Positions 7,550-14,953 are shown, counted from the first letter of the stretch. The stretch is DNA of 15,083 nucleotides from Nitrospinaceae bacterium (GCA_029937635.1 JAPYPM010000025.1:1-15083), one strand, 5' to 3'. The notes: generated by a model not told the origin, from the sequence alone. Numbers and translations: made by a program.

Positions 7550-8759
7550 GTTGATAACCACTTTTGTAGCATTTATTTTCAGTCTTATTTACAGTACCTC
7601 AATCTTAGCAGCGACTCTTGATGGAATTGTGGCTAAGGTTAATGCTGATGTCATAACTTTTGGGGCTTTAGAAAAAAAAGTTGCAAAGCTTTTGCTTCAA
7701 AAAGAATATTTGGGTTCTTTTGATCAAAAATTAACAAAAAATAACCTAATGAAGACGGTGCTCGAAGGGTTAATTACTGAAAAACTTCAAATTCATGAAG
7801 CAAAAAAAATAGGAATGGTTGTGTCTGATGAAGATATTAAAAAAAAAATAGATGAAATTTGTAAAACAAATAATATTACGCACAAACAGTTTGAAAATAT
7901 GCTTTTAAATGAAGGTAGTAGTTTGGATGCTTACAAAGAGATTGTTAGCGATCAAATTTATATTTCTCGGATTGTCCAAATGCAATTTAGTGCGACCACT
8001 CCAGCAGGAGAAAAGTCTGTAAGAAATTATTACAGGAAAAATAAAAAAGATTTTTTTGTTTCTGAAAAAATTGAATTGAGTCAAATTATGTTAGTTAAAG
8101 AAAAAAATGCTTCAAATAAAGAAATACAATTACTTAAAATTAAGGCTGATGAAATTTTTCAATTAATTAAAGATGGAGGTACGTTTTCTAATTTGGCGAG
8201 AAAATTTTCAGACGATGTTTCCGCACACTCAGGAGGAAAGATTGGTATTGTGAATCGTGGATCAATGTTGCCTGAACTTGAGAGTGCTGCATTTGATTTA
8301 AGAGAAGGAGAGGTTAGTCGTCTAGTTGAAACGGTTAATGGGTTTCACATTATTAAGTGTGATAGCTTTATCCCTGGATATGCGAAAGACTATAAATCAG
8401 TTAGGCCTGAAATAGAAAGAATCCTTGTTTCTCAAAATAGAGAAAAAAAATATAATAAATGGATTAAGGGACTGAAAGAAAAAGCATTCATTCAGTCTTC
8501 TTTAGACTTAAAAACGAAAAAAGTAAAAAGCATTAGGGGTTCTAATGCTAATAAAAAAAATATAAGAGCCCGGTCTCCTAAGTTTAAAAAAACTGATCAA
8601 TATGTAAAAAAACAAAAAAAAAATATTGAGTCTAAAGTTTTATCAAAAAAACGGTGGATTGAAAATAAATTAAAAAAATACAAGGAATTATATGCCGAAG
8701 GGGAAATTTCAAAAAAATTATACTTGATTAAGAAAAGGCAACTGCTAGAAAAACTATGA
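7518..8759 (+). CDS. SurA-like periplasmic chaperone/PPIase with Lys-rich SHOCT-like tail
   Basis: This 413-aa exported protein probably helps fold outer-membrane or periplasmic proteins. The signal peptide spans about 1-32, with likely cleavage after Ala31 or Ala32. A SurA-N chaperone region follows (about 33-165), starting LDGIVAKVNADVIT. One parvulin domain lies at about 183-285, with LSQIMLV, SGGKIGIVNRGSMLPE and NGFHIIK. E. coli SurA has two parvulin domains; this protein has one. The C-terminus is unusual: a strongly basic, probably disordered linker (about 331-379) is followed by a helix-turn-helix ending at 413 that resembles the SHOCT domain. It overlaps the preceding PPIase gene by 32 bp from the first ATG, or 26 bp from Met3. 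An A10 run lies at 8614-8623. I leave the symbol blank because of the altered domain layout. Confidence 0.9.
   Translation: MKMYSQNLVYKLITTFVAFIFSLIYSTSILAATLDGIVAKVNADVITFGALEKKVAKLLLQKEYLGSFDQKLTKNNLMKTVLEGLITEKLQIHEAKKIGMVVSDEDIKKKIDEICKTNNITHKQFENMLLNEGSSLDAYKEIVSDQIYISRIVQMQFSATTPAGEKSVRNYYRKNKKDFFVSEKIELSQIMLVKEKNASNKEIQLLKIKADEIFQLIKDGGTFSNLARKFSDDVSAHSGGKIGIVNRGSMLPELESAAFDLREGEVSRLVETVNGFHIIKCDSFIPGYAKDYKSVRPEIERILVSQNREKKYNKWIKGLKEKAFIQSSLDLKTKKVKSIRGSNANKKNIRARSPKFKKTDQYVKKQKKNIESKVLSKKRWIENKLKKYKELYAEGEISKKLYLIKKRQLLEKL
8614..8623 (+). repeat. A10 homopolymer inside the SurA-like gene
   Basis: Ten consecutive adenines encode part of Gln366-Lys-Lys-Asn369. Loss of one A would lead to a stop 16 codons after the slip region. 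Gain of one A would lead to a TGA almost immediately. Either change would remove the terminal SHOCT-like segment but leave the chaperone and isomerase domains intact. Confidence 0.85.
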
Positions 8760-8831
8760 TCCTAAGTAAATAAGGAAGTTTTTCTAATCCTGTTTCCTGG
8801 TTTCTTTTTTCGGTCATGTTTTATCTAAATC

Positions 8832-10289
8832 ATGTATGCCATGCATTCAATTGAACAAAAATTTAAAAAAGCAATGAGTTTAGTAACATCTCCTAAAGAT
8901 CGTATACTCGTTGCAGTTTCTGGTGGCCCTGATTCTGTGGTTTTGCTCTACCTTTTAAATAAATATAAATTAGAGTCACCTAATTATACTCTTGCCATTG
9001 CTCATCTTAATCATTTAACTCGAGGTGTTGACTCAAATAAAGATTCGGATTTCGTTGTTGGGTTGGGTAGGCACCTAGATATTGAAACTTTTATTGAGGA
9101 TGTTGATGTTGCATTATTAAGTAGACAAAAAAAAGCTTCGTTTCAAGAGTCTGCAAGAATCATTAGGTATGAATTTTTTGAACGAATTTTAGCGAAATGG
9201 CAAGGGAATTTGATTGCTCTTGGCCATAATTCTGATGACCAAGCGGAAACCTTTGTAATGAATTTATTGAGGGGCAGTGGATTAAGGGGCTTAACTGGAA
9301 TTCGGTCAAAGAGAGATGCCTTTATCCGTCCTCTTCGCGATTGTTCTCGCGCTGAAATTGAGGAGTATATTTTGGTCAATGGTTTGGAATCGCGTTGTGA
9401 TAAATCTAATCAAGAAAAATGTTATCTGAGAAATAAAATTCGTTTAGATTTAATTCCAACTCTTGAATTATATAATCCCAATATTAAAAATTCACTTGTG
9501 TCCACTTCAAGACTGTTGGCTGATGATGATGCTTACATGGAAAAACAAGTCATAACGGCAATGAGAGACGTTGAATTTATTATAAAGAATAATAATTTGG
9601 TTTCTCTTGATATTAATCTTTTTAATTTGCAGCATCCGGCATTGCAGAAAAGGTTAATCAGGAAAGCAATTTTATCTGTTAAGGGTGACTTGAGGTCAAT
9701 TTCAGTTCGTCATGTATTGAATCTTATGAAAATAATGAAGCGCGAAGATGGTGCTAAAAAAATGCACCTTCCAGATCACTTAACCGCCTTTTGTGAAAAC
9801 GGGGAACTGCTTATTTGTAAAGGTAATCATTGTGATTATGTTGGAGATGAATCATTTTTTGATGACCTTATGTTTAAACACATAAATATTCCCGGGTCTA
9901 CTGATATTGGTTTTCTAGATCTATGTCTTAGTATAAAACTGGTTTCTAAAAATTCAATTGATTTTCGTTTTACAAATTCAAAAAAAGCTTATCTGGATTA
10001 TGATAAAACTGGAACTGATCTAAAAGTGAGAGTTTTTCGTCCTGGAGATCGGTTTATTCCTTTAGGTATGAAAGGAACCAAAAAACTAAAGTCATTTTTT
10101 ATCGACGAAAAAATTCCCCAGAGTCAAAGAAAGTCAATCCCTCTCCTTACGTCGAAAAATGATGACATTATATGGGTTTATGATAAGAGAATAGGGGAGC
10201 GTTATAGAGTTACCGATAAAACTAGTAATATTCTACTTATTGAGGGTATGGCCACCAAAAACCTTATTGAAAAATCATTAGGCACTTAA
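8832..10289 (+). CDS. tilS: tRNA(Ile)-lysidine synthase
   Basis: TilS converts cytidine 34 of the tRNA(Ile) CAU anticodon to lysidine using ATP and lysine, so that the tRNA reads AUA rather than AUG. At 485 aa this is a full-length bacterial enzyme. The PP-loop SGGPDS is at 30-35. The HLNHLTRGVDSNKD block (58-71) and LGHNSDDQAET (130-140) complete the N-type ATP pyrophosphatase domain. A middle helical substrate-binding region follows, and the TilS C-terminal domain starts near 408 (VRVFRPGDRFIPLGMKGTKK). The ATG at 8832 and a second at 8841 (Met4) are both possible and neither has a Shine-Dalgarno. The 72-bp gap from the SurA-like gene holds no terminator that I can see, so read-through from the mfd cluster is possible. 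The tilS-ftsH adjacency is common in bacteria. Confidence 0.97.
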   Translation: MYAMHSIEQKFKKAMSLVTSPKDRILVAVSGGPDSVVLLYLLNKYKLESPNYTLAIAHLNHLTRGVDSNKDSDFVVGLGRHLDIETFIEDVDVALLSRQKKASFQESARIIRYEFFERILAKWQGNLIALGHNSDDQAETFVMNLLRGSGLRGLTGIRSKRDAFIRPLRDCSRAEIEEYILVNGLESRCDKSNQEKCYLRNKIRLDLIPTLELYNPNIKNSLVSTSRLLADDDAYMEKQVITAMRDVEFIIKNNNLVSLDINLFNLQHPALQKRLIRKAILSVKGDLRSISVRHVLNLMKIMKREDGAKKMHLPDHLTAFCENGELLICKGNHCDYVGDESFFDDLMFKHINIPGSTDIGFLDLCLSIKLVSKNSIDFRFTNSKKAYLDYDKTGTDLKVRVFRPGDRFIPLGMKGTKKLKSFFIDEKIPQSQRKSIPLLTSKNDDIIWVYDKRIGERYRVTDKTSNILLIEGMATKNLIEKSLGT

Positions 10290-10323
10290 TTCAACTATGT
10301 TATCATTTAATATATCTTAGCTT

Positions 10324-10352
10324 TTGACATTATATCTAGGCATATAAATAAT
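10324..10352 (+). promoter_or_regulatory. sigma70-type promoter for ftsH
   Basis: A perfect -35 hexamer TTGACA (10324-10329) is followed, after a 17-bp spacer, by AATAAT (10347-10352), which matches the -10 consensus at five of six positions. Transcription would start near 10359, giving a leader of about 20 nt that contains the strong Shine-Dalgarno. It lies in the 89-bp gap between tilS and ftsH. Confidence 0.65.
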
Positions 10353-10364
10353 TATTTTTTATCT

Positions 10365-10371
10365 AAAGGAG
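10365..10371 (+). promoter_or_regulatory. strong Shine-Dalgarno for the TTG start of ftsH
   Basis: AAAGGAG ends 7 bases before the TTG at 10379. This decides the non-ATG start of ftsH and stands out because most genes in the window have no recognisable ribosome binding site. Confidence 0.85.
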
Positions 10372-10378
10372 TTCTTCT

Positions 10379-12304
10379 TTGAATCAGTTTTATAAAAACT
10401 TAGCACTTTGGCTGGTAATAGGAATGATTATGATTGCTGTTTTTAATATTTTTAATCAACCTCTTAATAGTCAGTCTGAAGTAATTTTTAGTGAGTTTAT
10501 GAATGAGGTCGAAAGTGGGAAAATTACTGAGGTGACGATTCAGGGAGACCGTATCAGAGGTACGTATTTAGATGGTAGATCTTTTCAGACAATGACACCT
10601 TCAAAAGATCAGGACCTTATTAGAATTCTTCGTGAGAAAGGGGTTCGTATAGTTGTAGTAGCACCTGAGCAAACAAGCTGGTATATGAATATTTTAATTT
10701 CCTGGTTCCCGATGATTTTACTTCTTGGGATTTGGATATTTTTTATGCGACAAATGCAAGCAGGCGGTGGTAAAGCTATGTCCTTTGGAAAATCCAAGGC
10801 TAGGCTAATGAATGAAGACAAAAATAAGATTACTTTTAAAGATGTTGCTGGAGTAGATGAAGCTAAGGAAGAACTTCGTGAGATAATAGAGTTTTTAAGA
10901 GAACCTCAAAAATTTAATAAATTGGGTGGGAAAATACCTAAAGGGGTTCTTCTTATAGGCCCTCCAGGAACAGGTAAAACTCTATTGGCAAAGGCTATTG
11001 CTGGAGAAGCTAGTGTACCTTTTTTTAGTATTAGTGGATCAGACTTTGTAGAAATGTTTGTTGGCGTAGGTGCTTCTCGAGTCCGAGATCTATTTGAGCA
11101 AGGGAAGAAAAATAGTCCATGTATTATTTTTATTGATGAGATAGATGCTGTTGGTCGCCACCGTGGTTCTGGTATGGGAGGTGGTCATGATGAACGCGAG
11201 CAGACATTAAACCAACTTCTTGTTGAAATGGATGGATTTGAAAATAACGAAGGTGTTATTTTGATAGCAGCTACTAATAGACCAGACGTCTTAGATCCTG
11301 CATTACTTAGACCCGGTAGATTTGACCGTCAGGTTACAGTTGATCGTCCCGATGTAAAAGGCCGCGAAGGTGTTCTCAAGGTTCATACTGCAACCGTACC
11401 CTTGACAGAGAATGTTGATCTTAAAACTATTGCTCGAGGAACACCAGGTTTCACAGGCGCAGACTTAGCAAACCTTGTCAATGAGGCTGCATTACTTGCC
11501 GCTAGAGATGATAAAAAATGTGTAGGTAATGATGACTTTGAAAGTGCAAAAGATAAAGTGTTAATGGGTGTGGAAAGAAGAAGTATGGTGATATCGGAAA
11601 AAGAGAAGAAAACAACAGCCTATCATGAGGCCGGGCATGCCTTAGTTGCCTTTAAACTTCCTGGTACTGATCCACTTCATAAGGTTACTATTATTCCAAG
11701 AGGTAGGGCGCTGGGTGTTACTATGCAACTTCCGGAAGATGAAAAGCACACTTACCCCAAAAGCTATTTATATAATAATTTAGCTATCTTTATGGGTGGT
11801 CGAGTGGCTGAAGAGATATGTTTGGAGCAGATGACAACGGGTGCTGGAAATGACATAGAAAGAGCTACCGAAATGGCACGTAAGATGGTTTGTGAGTGGG
11901 GAATGAGTGAGAAAATGGGGCCACTTACATACGGATCTAAGGAGCAACAAGTATTTTTAGGTATGGAATCTAAACAAAAACACTTCAGTGAAGAGACAGC
12001 CAATTCAATAGACCAAGAAGTAAGAGCTCTCGTGATGGGTGGATATGAAAAGGCTCAAGAAATTATAACTGATCACCGAGACTCACTTGAGAAAATGGCT
12101 ATAGCTTTACTGGATAGAGAAACCCTTACTGGGTCAGAAATTAAGGAAATTATTGATGGTAAGGTTCCACCTGTTGGTGGAATTAAAACAAAGGTTGAAA
12201 CAGAAGGAACGGTGATCCCCGGTATTAAAACATCACAAAAGAAGCCAAACGATGATTCCGGGGAAATAATGGGAGGTGGGTTGCCCGACCCTCATCCAGC
12301 ATGA
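10379..12304 (+). CDS. ftsH: ATP-dependent zinc metalloprotease FtsH
   Basis: FtsH is a hexameric inner-membrane AAA+ protease that degrades misfolded membrane proteins and specific short-lived regulators such as LpxC or sigma32 in E. coli. The 641-aa protein has an N-terminal transmembrane helix (about 8-24), a small periplasmic domain (about 30-100) and a second helix (about 104-123). The AAA+ module has Walker A GPPGTGKT (194-201), the pore motif FVG (227-229), Walker B FIDEIDAVG (251-259) and arginine-finger region RPGRFD (311-316). The zinc protease domain has HEAGH (416-420) and a probable third ligand Asp492 in GAGNDIERAT. The tail after about 600 is low-complexity, rich in Gly, Pro and Lys. 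Translation starts at TTG, supported by an AAAGGAG seven bases upstream and by typical N-terminal sequence. Promoter and terminator flank it, so it can be a single-gene transcript. Confidence 0.98.
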   Translation: MNQFYKNLALWLVIGMIMIAVFNIFNQPLNSQSEVIFSEFMNEVESGKITEVTIQGDRIRGTYLDGRSFQTMTPSKDQDLIRILREKGVRIVVVAPEQTSWYMNILISWFPMILLLGIWIFFMRQMQAGGGKAMSFGKSKARLMNEDKNKITFKDVAGVDEAKEELREIIEFLREPQKFNKLGGKIPKGVLLIGPPGTGKTLLAKAIAGEASVPFFSISGSDFVEMFVGVGASRVRDLFEQGKKNSPCIIFIDEIDAVGRHRGSGMGGGHDEREQTLNQLLVEMDGFENNEGVILIAATNRPDVLDPALLRPGRFDRQVTVDRPDVKGREGVLKVHTATVPLTENVDLKTIARGTPGFTGADLANLVNEAALLAARDDKKCVGNDDFESAKDKVLMGVERRSMVISEKEKKTTAYHEAGHALVAFKLPGTDPLHKVTIIPRGRALGVTMQLPEDEKHTYPKSYLYNNLAIFMGGRVAEEICLEQMTTGAGNDIERATEMARKMVCEWGMSEKMGPLTYGSKEQQVFLGMESKQKHFSEETANSIDQEVRALVMGGYEKAQEIITDHRDSLEKMAIALLDRETLTGSEIKEIIDGKVPPVGGIKTKVETEGTVIPGIKTSQKKPNDDSGEIMGGGLPDPHPA

Positions 12305-12341
12305 GTGCTGCTTGCGTTTAATTATTTTAGGATTTAAAAAT

Positions 12342-12389
12342 AGCTTCAGGTAGGGTGAGATTATTTTTCCCTGGCTTGAAGCTTTTTTT
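12342..12389 (+). terminator. rho-independent terminator after ftsH
   Basis: AGCTTCA (12342-12348) pairs with TGAAGCT (12377-12383). An inner AGGG/CCCT pair (12352-12355 with 12369-12372) extends the stem beyond a small internal loop. A run of seven T follows directly (12383-12389). The A tract just upstream can extend pairing with the T run. It begins 38 bp after the ftsH stop and separates ftsH from folP. Confidence 0.8.
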
Positions 12390-12396
12390 ATTCGTT

Positions 12397-12425
12397 TTGA
12401 TATAAAATAATCAATTTAATTTAAT
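12397..12425 (+). promoter_or_regulatory. possible sigma70-type promoter for folP giving a leaderless mRNA
   Basis: TTGATA (12397-12402), a 17-bp spacer and TTTAAT (12420-12425) each match the consensus at five of six positions. The predicted start of transcription falls at about 12431-12433, on or next to the folP ATG, which has no Shine-Dalgarno. The sequence is very AT-rich, so a chance match is quite possible. Confidence 0.35.
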
Positions 12426-12431
12426 TAATAC

Positions 12432-13262
12432 ATGTCATTTTCATTCAATAATTTAGCGGGTTCAAATTCTACCGCTATTATGGGGATTATTAACTTGTCC
12501 CCTGATTCATTTTATTCCAGAAGCATCCCATTTAGTATTACTGATGTTTTTAATGTAGCAAAAATAATGATTCAGGAAGGGGTCCATATTCTTGATGTGG
12601 GTGCAGAGACTACCCGCCCAGGTTCAAAGAGTATCTCAGTTAAACTTGAATTGGAGCGACTTCTACCAGTCATAGCAAAGTTAACGAAAGAATTTGATAT
12701 ACCTATTTCAGTAGATACTTATAAGCCTGAAGTTGCGTCAGTTGTTTTGCAAGAAGGAGTATCTGTTATTAATGACATTTCTGGTCTTGGGGCAGGTTAT
12801 AAGATGGCTAATGTTATTTCACGTCATAAGGCAGGTGTCGTTTTGATGCATATGAAAGGTACACCTGAGACTATGCAAAAGAAACCTTATTACAAAGATG
12901 TCTGTGCAGAAGTTTTAAACTTTCTGTCGAGCCGAATTATGTTAGCTGAAGAAGCAGGAATTGACTTTGAGAGCATCGCAATTGATCCAGGTATTGGATT
13001 TGGAAAAACCTTGACCCATAATGTCGATTTGATAGCAAAATTAGATCAGCTAAAAGTATTGGGTAAACAAATTCTTCTTGGTGTTTCAAGAAAATCATTT
13101 ATTGGAGATATCCTAAACCTTGAGCCTGCAGAGCGTTTGGAAGGTTCTATTGCGGCCGGTATAGTCGGGGTTATTAATGGTGCTAATATTCTCAGGGTTC
13201 ATGATGTTGGTTCAACAATACGAGCTGTTCGAGTCGTAAACGCTTTAAGGATGAAAATTTAA
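12432..13262 (+). CDS. folP: dihydropteroate synthase
   Basis: FolP condenses 4-aminobenzoate with the pterin pyrophosphate to make dihydropteroate in folate synthesis and is the target of sulfonamides. The 276-aa protein shows the family TIM-barrel signatures in order: IMGIINLSPDSF (16-27, Asn21), DVGAETTRPGS (55-65), SVDTYKPEVA (93-102), VINDISG (112-118), VLMHMKGTPETMQ (137-149), AIDPGIGFGKT (183-193), LGVSRKSFIG (216-225, with Lys221) and RVHDV (255-259). Loop 1 has Leu-Ser rather than the more common Val-Thr after Asn21, a conservative change. No Shine-Dalgarno precedes the ATG. The ftsH terminator lies upstream, so folP probably has its own promoter. pdxJ starts 4 bp after its stop and is very likely cotranscribed. 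Confidence 0.97.
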   Translation: MSFSFNNLAGSNSTAIMGIINLSPDSFYSRSIPFSITDVFNVAKIMIQEGVHILDVGAETTRPGSKSISVKLELERLLPVIAKLTKEFDIPISVDTYKPEVASVVLQEGVSVINDISGLGAGYKMANVISRHKAGVVLMHMKGTPETMQKKPYYKDVCAEVLNFLSSRIMLAEEAGIDFESIAIDPGIGFGKTLTHNVDLIAKLDQLKVLGKQILLGVSRKSFIGDILNLEPAERLEGSIAAGIVGVINGANILRVHDVGSTIRAVRVVNALRMKI

Positions 13263-13266
13263 TAGT

Positions 13267-13986
13267 ATGATTAAACTATTTGTGAATGTAGACCATGTAG
13301 CAACCGTACGCGAAGCAAGAAAAACTTTTGAACCGAGTCCATTAACGGCTGCTATTCTTGCTGAAAAAGCAGGCGCATATGGAATTACTGCCCATTTAAG
13401 GGAAGATCGTCGGCATATACAAGATGAAGATATTAAAATTTTAAAAAATCATATTAACACACCACTTAATTTGGAAATGGCGGCAGTTGATGAAATGATA
13501 AAAATAGCTATTAATACGAAACCTTTTCAAGTTTCAATAGTACCTGAGAACCGCCAAGAGGTTACGACGGAAGGCGGGCTAAATATTTTAGAACAAGAAG
13601 CTCATTTGATTGAAGTTGGTAACAGGTTTAGGCAAATGGGGATATTATTTAGTTTGTTTATTGATCCTGATACAGATCAAGTGAATGGAGCCAAAAGGGT
13701 CAAGGCAGATAGCATTGAACTAAATACAGGACCTTATTCAGAGGTTTGTAGTGGCAAAGAAAGAACACAACACTTAGCTCAATTGAAAGACGCGGCGGTA
13801 AAGGCTCATGAGATTGGTTTACGAGTATTTGCTGGCCATGGCCTAACTACCACTAACATTCCCGCTATTATAAGTAATGTACCTTGGATTGAAGAACTGA
13901 ATATTGGTCATCATATTATTTCGAATGCTATTTATGTCGGGATGGAGCAATCTGTCAGGGATACGATTAATTGCATTGAGAATTAG
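13267..13986 (+). CDS. pdxJ: pyridoxine 5'-phosphate synthase
   Basis: PdxJ closes the pyridoxine ring from 1-deoxy-D-xylulose 5-phosphate and 3-amino-2-oxopropyl phosphate in the DXP-dependent vitamin B6 pathway. The 239-aa protein is full length. Visible motifs are NVDH (7-10), HLREDRRHI (43-51, His43 matching the E. coli active-site His45), LNLEMAA (67-73, Glu70 matching Glu72), VPE (92-94), a DP pair in FIDPD (131-135), FAGHGLT (188-194, His191 matching His193) and NIGH (212-215). The constant offset of two residues against E. coli supports the start chosen. It follows folP by 4 bp (TAATAGT, two stops in tandem), indicating an operon. An AAGGA lies about 15 bases upstream of the ATG, which is too far to be an ideal ribosome site. 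No acpS gene follows, unlike in many proteobacteria. Confidence 0.97.
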   Translation: MIKLFVNVDHVATVREARKTFEPSPLTAAILAEKAGAYGITAHLREDRRHIQDEDIKILKNHINTPLNLEMAAVDEMIKIAINTKPFQVSIVPENRQEVTTEGGLNILEQEAHLIEVGNRFRQMGILFSLFIDPDTDQVNGAKRVKADSIELNTGPYSEVCSGKERTQHLAQLKDAAVKAHEIGLRVFAGHGLTTTNIPAIISNVPWIEELNIGHHIISNAIYVGMEQSVRDTINCIEN

Positions 13987-14010
13987 TTAAGTAAAAAATA
14001 AACTTTGTTC

Positions 14011-14024
14011 ACATAAATGTATGT
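14011..14024. promoter_or_regulatory. short inverted repeat upstream of the sigma54 promoter
   Basis: ACATA-AATG-TATGT is a perfect 5-bp inverted repeat with a 4-bp centre, about 58-71 bp upstream of the predicted sigma54 start site. It could be part of an activator site. It is short, AT-rich and closer than usual enhancer sites, so support is weak. Confidence 0.2.
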
Positions 14025-14055
14025 AATAATTGATTTATTTAATTTTATTATCGAG

Positions 14056-14071
14056 TGGCACATAAATTGCT
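14056..14071 (+). promoter_or_regulatory. sigma54 (RpoN) -24/-12 promoter
   Basis: TGGCAC (14056-14061) and TTGCT (14067-14071) match the RpoN consensus TGGCAC-N5-TTGCW, with exactly 10 bp between the invariant GG and GC. Transcription would start near 14082, giving a leader of about 41 nt containing the AAGGA ribosome site of the downstream gene. Sigma54 promoters need an AAA+ enhancer-binding activator, so the gene downstream is probably switched on by a specific signal. No activator gene is in the window. Confidence 0.8.
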
Positions 14072-14110
14072 TTATATTTAATCAATTCTAGAGAATGCCA
14101 AAGTATTGAC

Positions 14111-14115
14111 AAGGA
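14111..14115 (+). promoter_or_regulatory. Shine-Dalgarno of the coiled-coil gene
   Basis: AAGGA ends 7 bases before the ATG at 14123. It fixes the start of the coiled-coil gene and, with ftsH, is one of only two strong ribosome binding sites in the window. Confidence 0.75.
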
Positions 14116-14122
14116 ACATTAA

Positions 14123-14887
14123 ATGAGCGAATACGATATGATTGAAAATGTAGCTGGTGAAAATACTGCCACTCGAGAGCGAGGTACTTCTGTAGCTCGT
14201 GAGTATGAACGTGTTGTAAATACTTTTAATAAAGTTTTACTATTTAAAGAGAAAATTCGTTTGTCTTTTGAGCATAGAATCTGTGAATTAGATAATGATT
14301 TATCTCGAATTGAGGATCAACTAGGAACGCTTTTGAGAAATATAGAAATTTACGAATTAAATATTTCTAGAAGTTCTGTAAATTTAGAAGAATTATTACT
14401 TGAGGAAACCCACGCTAAAGAATCATATAATAGTATGCTGCAAGGAACATCTATTGAACCCAAAGAGATTTTGTCAGTGGTGGAAGAATTAGTTGATGAA
14501 AAAAGTATACATGGAACCCAAGCATCGATGGAAAACCTTATTCAGCAGAGACATCACTTTCTTGAAAACTTAAATTCTTCCTTTCAAAAACTTGATAATG
14601 ATTTACAATCAATCAATACTCATCAAACACAAATGCTTAATGCTAGATCTGAAATTCTTGATAAAAAGCGACAGGCCCTTGAAAAGAAAATTATTTTAGA
14701 AGAAAATAAACGAGATTTGGAGGACGAGCGTCAAATGCTAACGACAGACCTAAAAATTTCTAATAAAGAAGAAGAAGTCTTAACGCTTGAGTATGCGCAA
14801 TTGATCAATAAAGTTGAAGGTTGTATTGTTCTAGGCAGTGATATTGATCGAATATTATTTTCCGCTCTAACCACCTTTGATGATTAA
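14123..14887 (+). CDS. unrecognised coiled-coil protein under sigma54 control
   Basis: I do not recognise this family. The 254-aa protein is soluble: no signal peptide or transmembrane segment is seen. Two long heptad-rich, highly charged regions at about 24-107 and 132-232 are joined by a Gly/Ser/Pro-containing break near 107-114. The N-terminal 20 residues look disordered. The C-terminus (about 233-254) is more hydrophobic and ends in an acidic Asp-Asp. This layout suits an elongated dimer or a structural, scaffold or adaptor protein. The sigma54 promoter directly upstream suggests a regulated process. In other bacteria such promoters often drive flagellar, pilus, nitrogen or stress genes; FliJ-like or other export-apparatus coiled coils are possible but not supported by any motif. 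It appears to be a single-gene unit, separated from pdxJ by 136 bp. Confidence 0.85.
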   Translation: MSEYDMIENVAGENTATRERGTSVAREYERVVNTFNKVLLFKEKIRLSFEHRICELDNDLSRIEDQLGTLLRNIEIYELNISRSSVNLEELLLEETHAKESYNSMLQGTSIEPKEILSVVEELVDEKSIHGTQASMENLIQQRHHFLENLNSSFQKLDNDLQSINTHQTQMLNARSEILDKKRQALEKKIILEENKRDLEDERQMLTTDLKISNKEEEVLTLEYAQLINKVEGCIVLGSDIDRILFSALTTFDD

Positions 14888-14953
14888 CTTTTAGTAAGCG
14901 CCTCACCCCTGTAACTTTTCTCCCATGTTCTATTAACATATTAAAGGTTATTA

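Noticed and set aside
8760..8831. Search for a terminator or promoter between the SurA-like gene and tilS
   Set aside because: Only a 5-bp AGGAA/TTCCT pairing without a T tract and no paired -35/-10 elements were seen.
14888..14953. Terminator after the coiled-coil gene
   Set aside because: No stem followed by a T tract could be found in this stretch.
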